A DNA stretch of 64,000 nucleotides, from assembly GCF_001613065.1 (NCBI RefSeq), contig NZ_BDBQ01000052.1, forward strand, positions 59,553 through 123,552. The letters run 5' to 3'. This document shows positions 17,355-26,251 of this stretch, in pieces. Position numbers and translations under genes: made by a program. A model generated the notes under the pieces. It was not told the origin of the DNA and did not search any database. It saw only the letters and a program-made list of their open reading frames with translations. Position 1 is the first letter of the stretch, and each line of letters opens with the position of its first letter. This DNA comes from Nocardia miyunensis NBRC 108239 (lineage in GTDB: Bacteria > Actinomycetota > Actinomycetes > Mycobacteriales > Mycobacteriaceae).

Positions 17355-18212
17355 GTGACGCGGTGGATCGATGGCAAGAGCGTGGCACGACGCATCCAGG
17401 AGCGGGTCGCCCACGACATCGCGACGTCGTTCACCCCGGACACCGCACCGGGACTGGCCACGGTCCTGGTGGGTGAGGATCCGGCGAGCGCGGTGTACGT
17501 AGCGAGCAAACGGCGAACAGTGCGCAAGCTGGGCATGCGCGATCTGCACCGGACAGTCCCGTCGAGCGCCTCGCACGAGGAAGTCGCGACGGTCATCGAT
17601 GCGCTGGCGCAGGATCCTTCGGTGTCCGGAATCCTGCTGCAACTGCCGTTGCCCGACGGGCTGGACGCGGCGGCCCTGATCGATCGGATCCCGATGGTCA
17701 AGGACGTCGACGGCCTGACGACGCTCAGCGCGGGATTGCTGGCTCGCGACCAGTTCGGCCTGCGACCGTGCACACCGGCCGGAGTGATCGAGCTGCTGGA
17801 CTCCGAGGGGGTGACGATCGACGGCGCGAACGCCGTCGTGGTCGGACGCTCGGATCTGGTCGGCAGGCCCATGGCGCAGATGCTGATGAACCGGGACGCG
17901 ACCGTCACGGTGGCGCACAAGGGCACCGTCGACCTGGCCGCGGTGACCCGCGCGGCCGACGTCCTGGTAGTCGCCACCGGGGTGCGGGGATTGATCGGGC
18001 CGGAGCACGTCAAGCCCGGCGCGACGGTGGTCGATGTCGGTATCCACCGGACATCCGAGGGCCTGGTCGGCGACGTGCGCGCCCGGGAACTCGTGGGCCA
18101 CGCCAAACGACTCACCCCCGTACCGGGTGGAGTCGGTCCGATGACCATCGCGACGCTCATGGCCAACACGGTCAAGGCCGCCGAGTGGGCGCGCGAGCTG
18201 AACCACCGATGA
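17355..18212 (+). CDS. folD: Bifunctional methylene-THF dehydrogenase/cyclohydrolase FolD
   Basis: 285 residues. The catalytic Tyr-x3-Lys is in VYVASKRRTVRKLGM. The family segments ILLQLPLPDGLD, DVDGLTT, PCTPAGVIELL, VVVGRSDLVGRPMAQML and TPVPGGVGPMTIATL are all present. It converts 5,10-methylene-THF to 10-formyl-THF with NAD(P)+. Start: GTG at 17355 after GAGAGGGGC. It links MetF and PurU activities in the operon, so methyl carbon can leave as formate with recovery of reducing power. A housekeeping folD probably exists elsewhere in the genome. Confidence 0.93.
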   Translation: MTRWIDGKSVARRIQERVAHDIATSFTPDTAPGLATVLVGEDPASAVYVASKRRTVRKLGMRDLHRTVPSSASHEEVATVIDALAQDPSVSGILLQLPLPDGLDAAALIDRIPMVKDVDGLTTLSAGLLARDQFGLRPCTPAGVIELLDSEGVTIDGANAVVVGRSDLVGRPMAQMLMNRDATVTVAHKGTVDLAAVTRAADVLVVATGVRGLIGPEHVKPGATVVDVGIHRTSEGLVGDVRARELVGHAKRLTPVPGGVGPMTIATLMANTVKAAEWARELNHR

Positions 18213-18223
18213 AAGGCTGACCC

Positions 18224-19264
18224 ATGGACATGAAGAGGCAACGACGCCTCGGATCCAGGACCGCCCGGCTGGGCGCCGTGATCCCGATGGTGCTCGCGCT
18301 GTGCGGGGGCCTGCTCGCGGCCTGCGGTTCCAGCGAGGCCGACGGTCTGACGAGGGTGACCGTCGGTGTCGCCGGCACGATCTTCGACGCGCCGTTGCGG
18401 GTGGCCGACGCGAAGGGGTACTTCCGCGCGGCAGGGCTGAAGGTCGAGTTCGTCACCCTGACCTCGTCGCTGGATGCCGCCGCGCTGCAATCGGACTCCG
18501 TGCAGTTCCTCAACTACAGCCCGACGACATTCATCAACGCGGTCAACCGGAAGATTCCGCAGCTCGCCGTGTCCGTGGACGGTGCGGGCTCGCCACTGGG
18601 CCTCATCGTCAGCACGAAATTCGCACGCGCACACCACCTCACCGCCGATACCCCGCCCGCGGAGGTGGCCAGGGCATTGCGGGGATCGGTCGGCGGCGCG
18701 AGTTCGGCCACCACCCAGGGACAGGCAGGCATCTTCCTTCGGGAGTATGGGGTTTCGCCGAATACGGTTCGTTACGCGTCCCTGCCGAGCCCGGCGGCCG
18801 ACAAGGCGGCTCTGAGCAACAACCGGATCGACTGGTTCGTCACCTCCGAACCCACGCCGTTGGCGGTGCAGGACGACGGTGACGGGGTCGTGGTGGCCGG
18901 TCCGGACACGGTGCCCGCGTGGTCGGTGCCCCGGAGCGGGTACGGCCAGATCATCGCGGTGCGGCAGGACTACGCCACCACGAACGCCGAGCTGGTTCGC
19001 CGGTTCGTGCGGGCGGTCCAGCAGGGCAGCGCGTACATCCGCGGGCACGAATCCGACGTGGTGAGCATCGTGAAGCAGACGTTCTCCACCATCGCCGATC
19101 CGGTCCTGCTGGCGAGCCTGCGGCAGGTGGACTGGCCCGAGACCGGCGCGATGAGCGCCGACGGGTGGAAAACCAGCATGAACTTCATCAAGCAGACGGG
19201 CGCGGTTCCCAAGGGTGCCAAGCTTCCGCGAGGCAACTGGACCAACGAGTACCTGCCACGGTGA
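18224..19264 (+). CDS. ABC transporter substrate-binding lipoprotein (NMT1/SsuA-like)
   Basis: 346 residues. A signal peptide ends in a lipobox (LLAAC, Cys near residue 32), so the mature protein is lipid-anchored outside the membrane. The fold is that of NMT1/THI5/SsuA-type proteins: GTIFDAPLRVADAKGYFRAAGLKVEFV, then ALRGSVGGASSATTQGQAGIFLREYG. No permease or ATPase is adjacent; the only complete importer of this class is at 24669-28211 with its own binding protein. It follows folD by 11 bp, so it probably captures the methoxylated or related substrate of the operon. Confidence 0.85.
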   Translation: MDMKRQRRLGSRTARLGAVIPMVLALCGGLLAACGSSEADGLTRVTVGVAGTIFDAPLRVADAKGYFRAAGLKVEFVTLTSSLDAAALQSDSVQFLNYSPTTFINAVNRKIPQLAVSVDGAGSPLGLIVSTKFARAHHLTADTPPAEVARALRGSVGGASSATTQGQAGIFLREYGVSPNTVRYASLPSPAADKAALSNNRIDWFVTSEPTPLAVQDDGDGVVVAGPDTVPAWSVPRSGYGQIIAVRQDYATTNAELVRRFVRAVQQGSAYIRGHESDVVSIVKQTFSTIADPVLLASLRQVDWPETGAMSADGWKTSMNFIKQTGAVPKGAKLPRGNWTNEYLPR

Positions 19265-19315
19265 GACCGCCGCGGATCGAAGCAGGCCGGGCGACGAATC
19301 GGGCGAAACTCCCTC

Positions 19316-19338
19316 AATATCTAAAGTCATTAGATTAT
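19316..19338. promoter_or_regulatory. Inverted-repeat operator before acyl-CoA synthetase
   Basis: The core TCTAA-AGTCA-TTAGA is symmetric and its flanks are partly symmetric. Read in the opposite sense it matches the Rieske-operon site (10510-10532) at 15 of 23 bases, so one regulator may control both. Confidence 0.45.
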
Positions 19339-19409
19339 CGTGGTGCTGGCGATCGTCGAGCGAGAAGATCGCGGATGAGTAGCGAGCGCCTCGAAGGTGA
19401 GGGAATACC

Positions 19410-20927
19410 ATGGCTGCTTCTGTTGTCTCCGCACTGCGCTGGTGGGCACGAACCAAGGGTGAACAGACCGCGCTGATCGTCGCGCAGGACGAGGTCTCCT
19501 ACTCGGCGTTGGAGTCCTGGAGCAGCCGGTTCGCCCGGCGGCTGGCGGACACCGGCGTCGGCCCCGGCGACCGGGTCGGGCTGCTGGGCGGGAACTCCCT
19601 GGACTGGTGCGTGGCCGCACTCGGCATCCTGAAGACCGGCGCGGTCCTGGTACCGCTCAACCCCCGGCTGGTGGCCGCCGAGTTGCGCAAGATCCTCACC
19701 GACGCCGACGCGAGGCTCGTCGTCGCCGACCCCGCCGGGCTGCAGGTGATGCCGGCGGTACAAGCGCAGATGCCGGGGCTCGGCACATATCCGCTGACCG
19801 GCGTCCCCGAACTCCGCGAAGGCGCGCAAGACCACTTCGTCGTCGACATCGATCCCACGGACCCGTCGATCGTGCTGTTCACCAGCGGCACCACCGGACT
19901 GTCCAAGGGCGTCATCTGCACCAACCAGACCCTGCTGAACATCGCTTTCGAGTTCACGCTCACCGAGGAGGGCATGCGGCCGGGCTCGCGCAGCCTGCTC
20001 GTGCTGCCGCTGGCCTTCACTCCCGGGCTGGTCACCGGGCTGTGCGTGACGACGTTGCTGGGCGGCACGCTCGTCGTGGAGCCGAGCTTCGACCCGGGCC
20101 GCGCGGTGAATCTGTTGCAGCGGCACCGGATCACCACGATCTTCGGGGTCCCGCTGATCTTCGAGGCGATGTCGAAATCGCCCGAATTCGCGCGGGCGGA
20201 CCTGTCCTCGATCAAGATGGCCATCACCGGCGGGGCCCCGGTCCCGGTGCGGCTGCTCGAGGCGTGGGGCGCGAAAGGCGTTGCGCTGCGGCAGATCTAC
20301 GGCCTGACCGAAGTGGGCGGTGTCGGGACGAGCACCCGGCCCGAGCACGCCGCCGAACATCCCGACAGCTGCGGCACGGGTTCGATATTCACCGATTTCA
20401 AGGTGATCCGCGACGACGGCACCCCGTGTGATCCGGACGAGCCGGGCGAGGTGCTGCTGCGCGGGCCCGGAGTCACGCCGGGCTACTGGCGGGACCCGGA
20501 GAACACCGCGCGGGCGCTGCGCGGCGGCTGGCTGTACACCGGCGACCTCGGCGTCGTGGACGCCGAGGGCAGGCTCCGATTCGTGGACCGGATGAAGGAT
20601 CTGATCATCTCCGGCGGAATCAACATCTCCCCGGTCGAGATCGAGCAGGTGATCAGCGGCCTGGACGGGGTCGAGGAGGTCGCGGTGATCAGCGCCGAGG
20701 ACGAGAAGTTCGGCGAGACGCCAGCGGCGATCCTGGTCACCACCGGGCAGCACGACCCCCGCGTCGTCATCGAGCACTGCAGCCGCGAGCTGGCCGATTT
20801 CAAGGTGCCGCGCTATGTCGTGTTCCGCGACGAGCCGCTCCCCCGGCTACCGTCGGGCAAGCTCGCGAAGGTCGCCATCCGCCGCGAGTACACCGACATC
20901 CCCGCGAAGTACGAAAGAGTCCGCTGA
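19410..20927 (+). CDS. Acyl-CoA synthetase (AMP-forming ligase)
   Basis: 505 residues of the ANL superfamily. The P-loop is VLFTSGTTGLSKGVI, the adenine-binding motif is QIYGLTEVGG, the hinge region is GWLYTGDLGVVDAEGRL...DRMKDLIISGGINISPVEIEQ, and the C-terminal catalytic Lys lies in LPSGKLAKVAI. The enzyme activates a carboxylic acid to its CoA thioester through an acyl-AMP. The ATG at 19410 is preceded by GAAGGTGAGGGA. The shared operator with the Rieske/DUF35/thiolase operon suggests it supplies the CoA ester used there; acid specificity cannot be read. Confidence 0.93.
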   Translation: MAASVVSALRWWARTKGEQTALIVAQDEVSYSALESWSSRFARRLADTGVGPGDRVGLLGGNSLDWCVAALGILKTGAVLVPLNPRLVAAELRKILTDADARLVVADPAGLQVMPAVQAQMPGLGTYPLTGVPELREGAQDHFVVDIDPTDPSIVLFTSGTTGLSKGVICTNQTLLNIAFEFTLTEEGMRPGSRSLLVLPLAFTPGLVTGLCVTTLLGGTLVVEPSFDPGRAVNLLQRHRITTIFGVPLIFEAMSKSPEFARADLSSIKMAITGGAPVPVRLLEAWGAKGVALRQIYGLTEVGGVGTSTRPEHAAEHPDSCGTGSIFTDFKVIRDDGTPCDPDEPGEVLLRGPGVTPGYWRDPENTARALRGGWLYTGDLGVVDAEGRLRFVDRMKDLIISGGINISPVEIEQVISGLDGVEEVAVISAEDEKFGETPAAILVTTGQHDPRVVIEHCSRELADFKVPRYVVFRDEPLPRLPSGKLAKVAIRREYTDIPAKYERVR

Positions 20928-21006
20928 GCCGGGCGGGAGTGCGGCACCGACCCTGAACGCAGGCTGAGAAACAGTGGGCGAATCGCGGATAACGGAAGCA
21001 TCACAC

Positions 21007-21012
21007 TAGCAT
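21007..21012 (+). promoter_or_regulatory. -10 element of a possible leaderless transcript (emb)
   Basis: TAGCAT (TANNNT) ends 8 nt before the GTG start at 21021 and no Shine-Dalgarno sequence is visible, so the transcript probably starts at or near the start codon. Confidence 0.45.
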
Positions 21013-21020
21013 CGGCGGCC

Positions 21021-24000
21021 GTGGTCGACACGTTGGTAAGGGCGGACAGGGCGCATGCCGCGGGCGCGAAACCCGGGGCATCGGGTACGTGGCGCGGCAC
21101 ATGGGCCAAGTCGCTAGCCCTCATCGCCGGATTGCTCGGCGCCCTGTGCGCCATCGCGGTACCGCTGCTGCCGGTGCAGGTGGACCACACGACTCTCTCG
21201 TGGCCACAACAGGATTCGCCCCGCAGCGTCAACGCGCCGCTGGTCACCTACGCGCCGTTGACCTTCGACGCGACCATCCCGGGCCGGTCGATGACGCAAC
21301 TGAGCGCACACGGCGGCGTACTGGCCTCGACGCTGCCCGAGGGTGCGCCACAGCTGGAGAAGTACGGGTTCGTCGCGCGCGTGCAGCCCGCGCAGAGCGG
21401 CGAGCCCGCCCGGCTCGAGGTCGTGCTGCGAAACCAGTCGCTGCTGAACGTGCCCATCGGCGCGATCGGCGGCGGCACCCTGACGGTGCACGCCGACATG
21501 TCCTCGACGAGGGTCACCGTCCACGGATCGGACGTCGAACCGACCGTGCTGCCGCCCGGTGACTGGCGACCGCAGGTCGTCGGCATCTTCAGCGATCTGC
21601 CCAAACCCGACGGGGCCGCGGTCGTGGCGCAGGTCGACAGCCGGTTCTCGGTCACGCCGACGTCGGCCAAGCGGGCGGCCGAAGTGCTGGCCGTGGTGTT
21701 CACGCTGATCGCGCTGGTGGCGCTGTACCGGCTGGACCGCGGCGACGGCCGGGGCTTGCGGCGTCTGCTGCCGCAGCGGTGGTGGCGGTTCACCGGGGTC
21801 GACTTCGTCGTCCTGGGGACCCTGCTGGTGTGGCATTTCATCGGAGCGACCACCTCCGACGACGGCTACCAGTTCGGGATGGCGCGCACCTCGCTGGTAT
21901 CCGGTTACATGGCCAACTACTTCCGGTTCTTCGGCGTGCCCGAGAACCCGGTCGGCACACCGCCTTACGACATCATCGCGCACATGTCGGAGATCAGCGT
22001 CGCGAGTCCGTGGATGCGGCTGCCGACACTGCTCGCGGCCGTGGTCACCTGGCTGGCGCTTAGCCGGGAGGTGATTCCCCGGCTCGGAGCGGCCGTGCGC
22101 CACGACCGGGTGGCGGTGTGGACCGGTGCGCTGGCCTTCCTGGCCGTATGGCTGCCCTACAACAACGGGCTGCGGCCCGAACCGGTCGTCGCGGTCTGTG
22201 TCCTGCTCACCTGGTGCCTGGTGGAACGCGCCATCGCGACGCACCGGCTGCTGCCGTATGCCCTCGCGATCCTCGTCGGCGCGTTCAGTTTCACCGCGGC
22301 CCCGTCGGGGGTGATCTGCCTGGCGCCGCTGCTGGCCGGTCTGCGCTCGGCGGTCGGATTCGGCATACCGAAAGCGCGTGAGCTCGCCGGTGCCCGGGCC
22401 GGATCCGCACCACCGCCCGTTGCCTGGATCCGGGCGTACGGGGCGCTGCTGGCGCCGCTGCTCGCGTCCGGAATGCTGGTGCTGGCCTTCGCATTCGCCG
22501 TCGAACCACTCTCGGCGATGCAGGAGATGCAGCGTGTGCACAATATCGTCGGACCGTCGGACCCCTGGTACAACGAATACCTGAATTACCAATGGCTGTT
22601 CATGCCCTCGGCCGACGGCTCCATTGCCCGCCGGTTCGGCATGGTGGCCATGTGGCTGAGCCTGGCGGTCTGCGTCCTGGTCCTGCTGCGCAAGGGCGGC
22701 CGCATCCCGTTCACCGCGGCCGGACCGGCGCGTCGCCTGCTCGGGGTGACGTTCGGGTCGATGGTGCTGATGGCGGTCTGCCCGACGAAATTCACTCACC
22801 ACAACGGGGTCTACGCCGGTCTGGCCGGATCGGTGGCGGTGCTCACGGCGGTCGCGGTGGGACCTCGGGTGATGCGTTCGCCGCGCAATCGGGCGTTGTT
22901 CGCCGCGGTGGTGTCGCTGGCCTTGGCGCAGATCTTCACCAGCGTCAACGAGTGGTGGTGGGTGTCGAGCTTCGGCATCCCGTGGTGGGACCGGTCACCG
23001 TCCGTCGACGGCACCGGGTTCAGCGAGATATTCCTGATGATCGCCGCGCTGTGTCTGCTGCTGGCGATCTGGTGGCATGTGCGGGCGCCGAAACCCGGTA
23101 CGCCGCATCGAGTGTCACCGCGCGCCTGGCGTCTGGCGAAGTTCCCGCCGCTGACGGCGGCCGCGGCCATCCTGGTCGTGTTCCAGGTCGCCTCGTTCGC
23201 CGCGGGCGCGCTGAACCAGCATCCGGGATTCTCCCTGGCATCCTCGAATATCCATGCGGCACTGGGCGATCCGTGCGCGCTGGCGGACAAGGTGCTGGTC
23301 GAGCCCGACCCCGGCGCTTCGATGATGAAGCCGCTCACGGGCGACGCCTTCACCACGTTCACCGGCGGCGCACACGGTTTCGTGCCGAACGGCGTCGGTG
23401 ACGTCAGCTCCCCCGACGAGAAGGGCGAGTCGACCAGCATCGCCAAATCCTTCGGAGACAAGTCCGCCACCGAGACCCGCACCGACGCGGCCACCCAAAC
23501 CGGCGGCGCCCCACTGCCGTACGGCCTCGATTCGACGACCACGCCCGAGCTCGGCACCTACGACCAGCAGGAACCGGCCGACCTGGTCACCGGCTGGTAC
23601 CGGCTGCCCGATCAGCACGACCACAACGACATCATCTCGATCGCCGCGGCGGGCCGAATCCAGGCCGAGGGCCCCGACGGCCGGCCCGTGGGCGGTGAGC
23701 CGGTGCAGATCCAATACGGCACAACCGATTCCGCGACGAGCGCACGCCCGCTGGGAAAGCTGACCCCGATCGATATCGGCCCGGCCCCGTCCTGGCGCGA
23801 CCTGCGGGTGCCGCTGGATCGAATTCCCGTGCAGGCGAACGTGATTCGCATCATGGCCAAGGATCACAACCTCGACCCGCAACGGTGGGTCGCGCTGACC
23901 CCGCCGCGCATCCCGCGCACGCGCACACTCCAGAACTTGGTCGGCTCGACACAGCCCGTGCTCCTGGATTGGGCTGTGGGCCTGCAGTTCCCGTGCCAGC

Positions 24001-24302
24001 GGCCGTTCGACCACAAGGACGGCATCGCCCAGGTCCCGAGCTGGCGCATTCTGCCCAACCGGCTGGGCGCGCACGACACCACGATGTGGGAGAGCCACGT
24101 CGGCGGCGGCCCGCTGGGCTGGAGCCAGCAACTCCTGCGCTCGCAGACCCTGGCCACCTACCTGGAGGACAACTGGGATCAGGACTGGGGTGAGCTGCAA
24201 CGCCTCACGCCGATCGACCCGTCCGCGGTCCCCGCGAACCCGGCGGTCACCCGGGAGACGCACAGCGGCACGTGGTCACCCGGGCATATCAACACCTGGT
24301 AG
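21021..24302 (+). CDS. Arabinosyltransferase, EmbA/B/C family
   Basis: 1,093 residues, the usual length for Emb proteins. The N-terminal helix (about residues 31-50) is followed by an extracellular domain, then many membrane helices. SDDGYQFGMARTS carries the GT-C catalytic Asp pair at residues 280-281. The C-terminal third is a soluble carbohydrate-binding region (SASLKV-like blocks such as DLVTGWYRLPDQHDHND). Emb proteins add arabinofuranose from decaprenyl-phosphoarabinose to arabinogalactan or lipoarabinomannan and are targets of ethambutol. This copy stands alone rather than in an embCAB cluster, so it may be a paralogue with a special role, and the sequence alone does not separate A, B or C. 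Confidence 0.93.
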   Translation: MVDTLVRADRAHAAGAKPGASGTWRGTWAKSLALIAGLLGALCAIAVPLLPVQVDHTTLSWPQQDSPRSVNAPLVTYAPLTFDATIPGRSMTQLSAHGGVLASTLPEGAPQLEKYGFVARVQPAQSGEPARLEVVLRNQSLLNVPIGAIGGGTLTVHADMSSTRVTVHGSDVEPTVLPPGDWRPQVVGIFSDLPKPDGAAVVAQVDSRFSVTPTSAKRAAEVLAVVFTLIALVALYRLDRGDGRGLRRLLPQRWWRFTGVDFVVLGTLLVWHFIGATTSDDGYQFGMARTSLVSGYMANYFRFFGVPENPVGTPPYDIIAHMSEISVASPWMRLPTLLAAVVTWLALSREVIPRLGAAVRHDRVAVWTGALAFLAVWLPYNNGLRPEPVVAVCVLLTWCLVERAIATHRLLPYALAILVGAFSFTAAPSGVICLAPLLAGLRSAVGFGIPKARELAGARAGSAPPPVAWIRAYGALLAPLLASGMLVLAFAFAVEPLSAMQEMQRVHNIVGPSDPWYNEYLNYQWLFMPSADGSIARRFGMVAMWLSLAVCVLVLLRKGGRIPFTAAGPARRLLGVTFGSMVLMAVCPTKFTHHNGVYAGLAGSVAVLTAVAVGPRVMRSPRNRALFAAVVSLALAQIFTSVNEWWWVSSFGIPWWDRSPSVDGTGFSEIFLMIAALCLLLAIWWHVRAPKPGTPHRVSPRAWRLAKFPPLTAAAAILVVFQVASFAAGALNQHPGFSLASSNIHAALGDPCALADKVLVEPDPGASMMKPLTGDAFTTFTGGAHGFVPNGVGDVSSPDEKGESTSIAKSFGDKSATETRTDAATQTGGAPLPYGLDSTTTPELGTYDQQEPADLVTGWYRLPDQHDHNDIISIAAAGRIQAEGPDGRPVGGEPVQIQYGTTDSATSARPLGKLTPIDIGPAPSWRDLRVPLDRIPVQANVIRIMAKDHNLDPQRWVALTPPRIPRTRTLQNLVGSTQPVLLDWAVGLQFPCQRPFDHKDGIAQVPSWRILPNRLGAHDTTMWESHVGGGPLGWSQQLLRSQTLATYLEDNWDQDWGELQRLTPIDPSAVPANPAVTRETHSGTWSPGHINTW

Positions 24303-24622
24303 TCCTTGATCTCGCTCACCGTTTCGCCAAGGATACGGCGAGGCCGAGGAGATGCCACAGGTCGGATCTGGCCGAGGACTACCGCCGCCGCGGCTTCGCC
24401 GCCCGGCTCGGGGCCGGTGAACGTCCCGCAGTGCTGGTCGTCGACATCTGCGTCGCTCAGTGCCGTGTTCCTCAAAAGCGGTAGATGAAACGGTGGCGTA
24501 AGGTCCTCGGTTTCGGGGCTGGTCGGCCCCAAATCCATGGCCGTGCGCGGGCGTTGAGGGCGGCGGTGGCTCTACGCGCGCACCGGTCGCCACATCACCG
24601 TAACGCCCCGGAAATCTGGTGT

Positions 24623-24641
24623 GCCGATTCGCAATATCGGC
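24623..24641. promoter_or_regulatory. Palindrome upstream of ABC importer operon
   Basis: GCCGAT-N7-ATCGGC is a perfect 6 bp inverted repeat 16-35 bp upstream of the -10 element, in the right place for a regulator of the importer genes. Confidence 0.4.
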
Positions 24642-24656
24642 GCAACCGGCTGCTCC

Positions 24657-24662
24657 TAGGGT
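24657..24662 (+). promoter_or_regulatory. -10 element of a leaderless ABC importer transcript
   Basis: TAGGGT (TANNNT) ends 6 nt before the ATG at 24669, and no ribosome site is present, the usual picture of an actinobacterial leaderless mRNA. Confidence 0.5.
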
Positions 24663-24668
24663 TACCGC

Positions 24669-25505
24669 ATGGAGAAGGAAGCCGCGGGCACCGGGATTCA
24701 CATCAGCGGCCTGAGCAAGACGTTTCGAGCGGGGCGGCGCACGGTGTCGGCGCTGGATTCGGTGGACCTGGATACCGAGCAGGGTGCGTTCGCGTCCCTG
24801 CTGGGTCCCTCGGGGTGCGGGAAGTCGACGGTGCTGCGCATTCTGGCCGGGCTCGAGACGCCCACGGCCGGTGCGGCCGGTATCAACGGTGCGACACCGG
24901 CCGAGCTGCGGCGGCGGCACGGGTTCGGGATCGCGTTCCAGGATTCCGCGCTATTGCCCTGGCGCAGTGTGGAATCCAACATCAAACTCCCGTTACAGGT
25001 CGCCGGGCTGCCGGTCGATGCCGCCGCGATCGCCGATCTGATCGCGCTGGTCGGGCTGGAGGGTTTCGAGAAGGCCAAGCCCGCACAACTCAGCGGCGGT
25101 ATGCGACAACGGGTCTCGATCGCGCGGGCGCTGGTGCTGGAGCCGAGCGTACTGCTGCTCGACGAGCCGTTCGGCGCGCTCGACGATATGACCCGGCAGC
25201 GGCTCAACCTCGAACTGCTGCGCATCTGGACCGAGAAACCCGCCACCACGCTGATGGTCACGCACGGTATCGGCGAGGCGGTGTTCCTGTCCGATGTCGT
25301 GGCGGTGATGAGCCCCCGGCCGGGCCGGGTCGTGGAGACGGTGAAGATCGACCTGCCGCGCCCCCGGACACCCGACATGATGCGCAGCCCGGACTTCCAC
25401 GAGCTGCACGACTATCTGTCCGAGCTGCTGTTCGGCCGCGGTGGTCAGGGCGGGATAGAAGCGGAAGCCGAAGCGGCGCTGGATGTTCCGGAGACGGCGC
25501 GATGA
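24669..25505 (+). CDS. ABC transporter ATP-binding protein (SsuB/TauB-like)
   Basis: 278 residues. Walker A is LLGPSGCGKSTVLRIL (about residues 45-60), the Q-loop is FGIAFQDSALLPWR, the ABC signature is LSGGMRQRVSIARAL, and Walker B is VLLLDEPFGALDDMTRQ with the H-loop at MVTHGIGEAV. The LLPWR-type Q-loop and D-loop are typical of nitrate/sulfonate/taurine (NrtD/SsuB) importers. It energises the two permeases encoded next; its stop overlaps the first permease (ATGA). The start ATG at 24669 has a TANNNT promoter 6 nt upstream and no leader. Confidence 0.93.
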   Translation: MEKEAAGTGIHISGLSKTFRAGRRTVSALDSVDLDTEQGAFASLLGPSGCGKSTVLRILAGLETPTAGAAGINGATPAELRRRHGFGIAFQDSALLPWRSVESNIKLPLQVAGLPVDAAAIADLIALVGLEGFEKAKPAQLSGGMRQRVSIARALVLEPSVLLLDEPFGALDDMTRQRLNLELLRIWTEKPATTLMVTHGIGEAVFLSDVVAVMSPRPGRVVETVKIDLPRPRTPDMMRSPDFHELHDYLSELLFGRGGQGGIEAEAEAALDVPETAR

Positions 25506-26251
25506 AGCGCGTCGGCGGGTTGCTCGGGTTGGCGTCGCTGCTCGCGCTGTGGTGGCTGCTGGCCGATCTCGAGGTCGCCGGTGGCACCGTACCGAGCCCG
25601 TGGCGCGTGCTGCACACCATGTACACCGATGGCTGGTCGCTGTACGGGCCGAACTTCCGGATCACGGCTTACGGTGCACTGCAAGGGTTTGCGGCGGGCA
25701 ACGCATTGGCGATCGCGCTGGCGATCCTGGTGATGCTGGTACCGCCGATCGAGTCGCTGGTCACGCAGTTGGCGATACTCAGTTACTGCACACCGCTGCT
25801 CGCGCTGGGGCCGATCATTCTCGTCGTATTCGGCGGCCGCACGCCGACGGTCTTCCTCGCCGCCATGTACTGCTTCTTCACCACCATGGTCGGCACGGTG
25901 TCGGGCCTGCGCTCGGCCGACCGGACCAGCCTCGATCTGGTGCGAGCCTACGGCGGCGGGCGCTGGCAACGACTGTGGCGCGTGCAGCTCATCGCCGCCC
26001 TGCCGAATACCTTGGCGGCGTTGAAGATCGCCGCGCCCTCTGCGGTGCTCGGTGCGATCATCGGTGAATATCTCGGTGGTGTCGACAGCGGTATCGGCGT
26101 CGCGCTCACCGCGGCCCAGACGTCCTACAACGTGCCGCGAACCTGGGGCATGGCGCTGGCCGCCGCGGCACTCGCGGGCCTGGGCTACGCGGTGGTCGCC
26201 GTGCTGGCGCGGGCGCTCGCGCCGTGGACCGCACGGGAGGCGCGCTCGTGA
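25502..26251 (+). CDS. ABC transporter permease 1 (SsuC-like)
   Basis: 249 residues with about six membrane helices. The cytoplasmic EAA loop, which docks onto the ATPase, is seen as DLVRAYGGGRWQRLWRVQLIAALPNTLAALKIAAPSAVLGAIIGEYLG. It pairs with permease 2; two different permeases rather than a homodimer form the channel. Overlaps by 4 bp on both sides indicate translational coupling through the operon. Confidence 0.9.
   Translation: MKRVGGLLGLASLLALWWLLADLEVAGGTVPSPWRVLHTMYTDGWSLYGPNFRITAYGALQGFAAGNALAIALAILVMLVPPIESLVTQLAILSYCTPLLALGPIILVVFGGRTPTVFLAAMYCFFTTMVGTVSGLRSADRTSLDLVRAYGGGRWQRLWRVQLIAALPNTLAALKIAAPSAVLGAIIGEYLGGVDSGIGVALTAAQTSYNVPRTWGMALAAAALAGLGYAVVAVLARALAPWTAREARS

Larger units (their letters stand above)
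24303..24668. other. Intergenic region without a gene (366 bp)
   Basis: No frame here has plausible protein features. The region holds a GGGGC/GCCCC hairpin near 24514-24530 of unknown role and, at its 3' end, the operator and -10 element of the ABC importer operon described separately. Confidence 0.5.

Noticed and set aside
16346..19456. Very long open frame on the minus strand opposite PurU, FolD and the binding protein
   Set aside because: Typical shadow of high-GC coding DNA; the plus-strand frames have clear PurU, FolD and lipoprotein motifs, the antisense translation has none.
24485..24668. N-terminal extension of the frame used by ABC permease 1
   Set aside because: That frame passes opposite the ATPase coding frame; the permease starts at ATG 25502 overlapping the ATPase stop.
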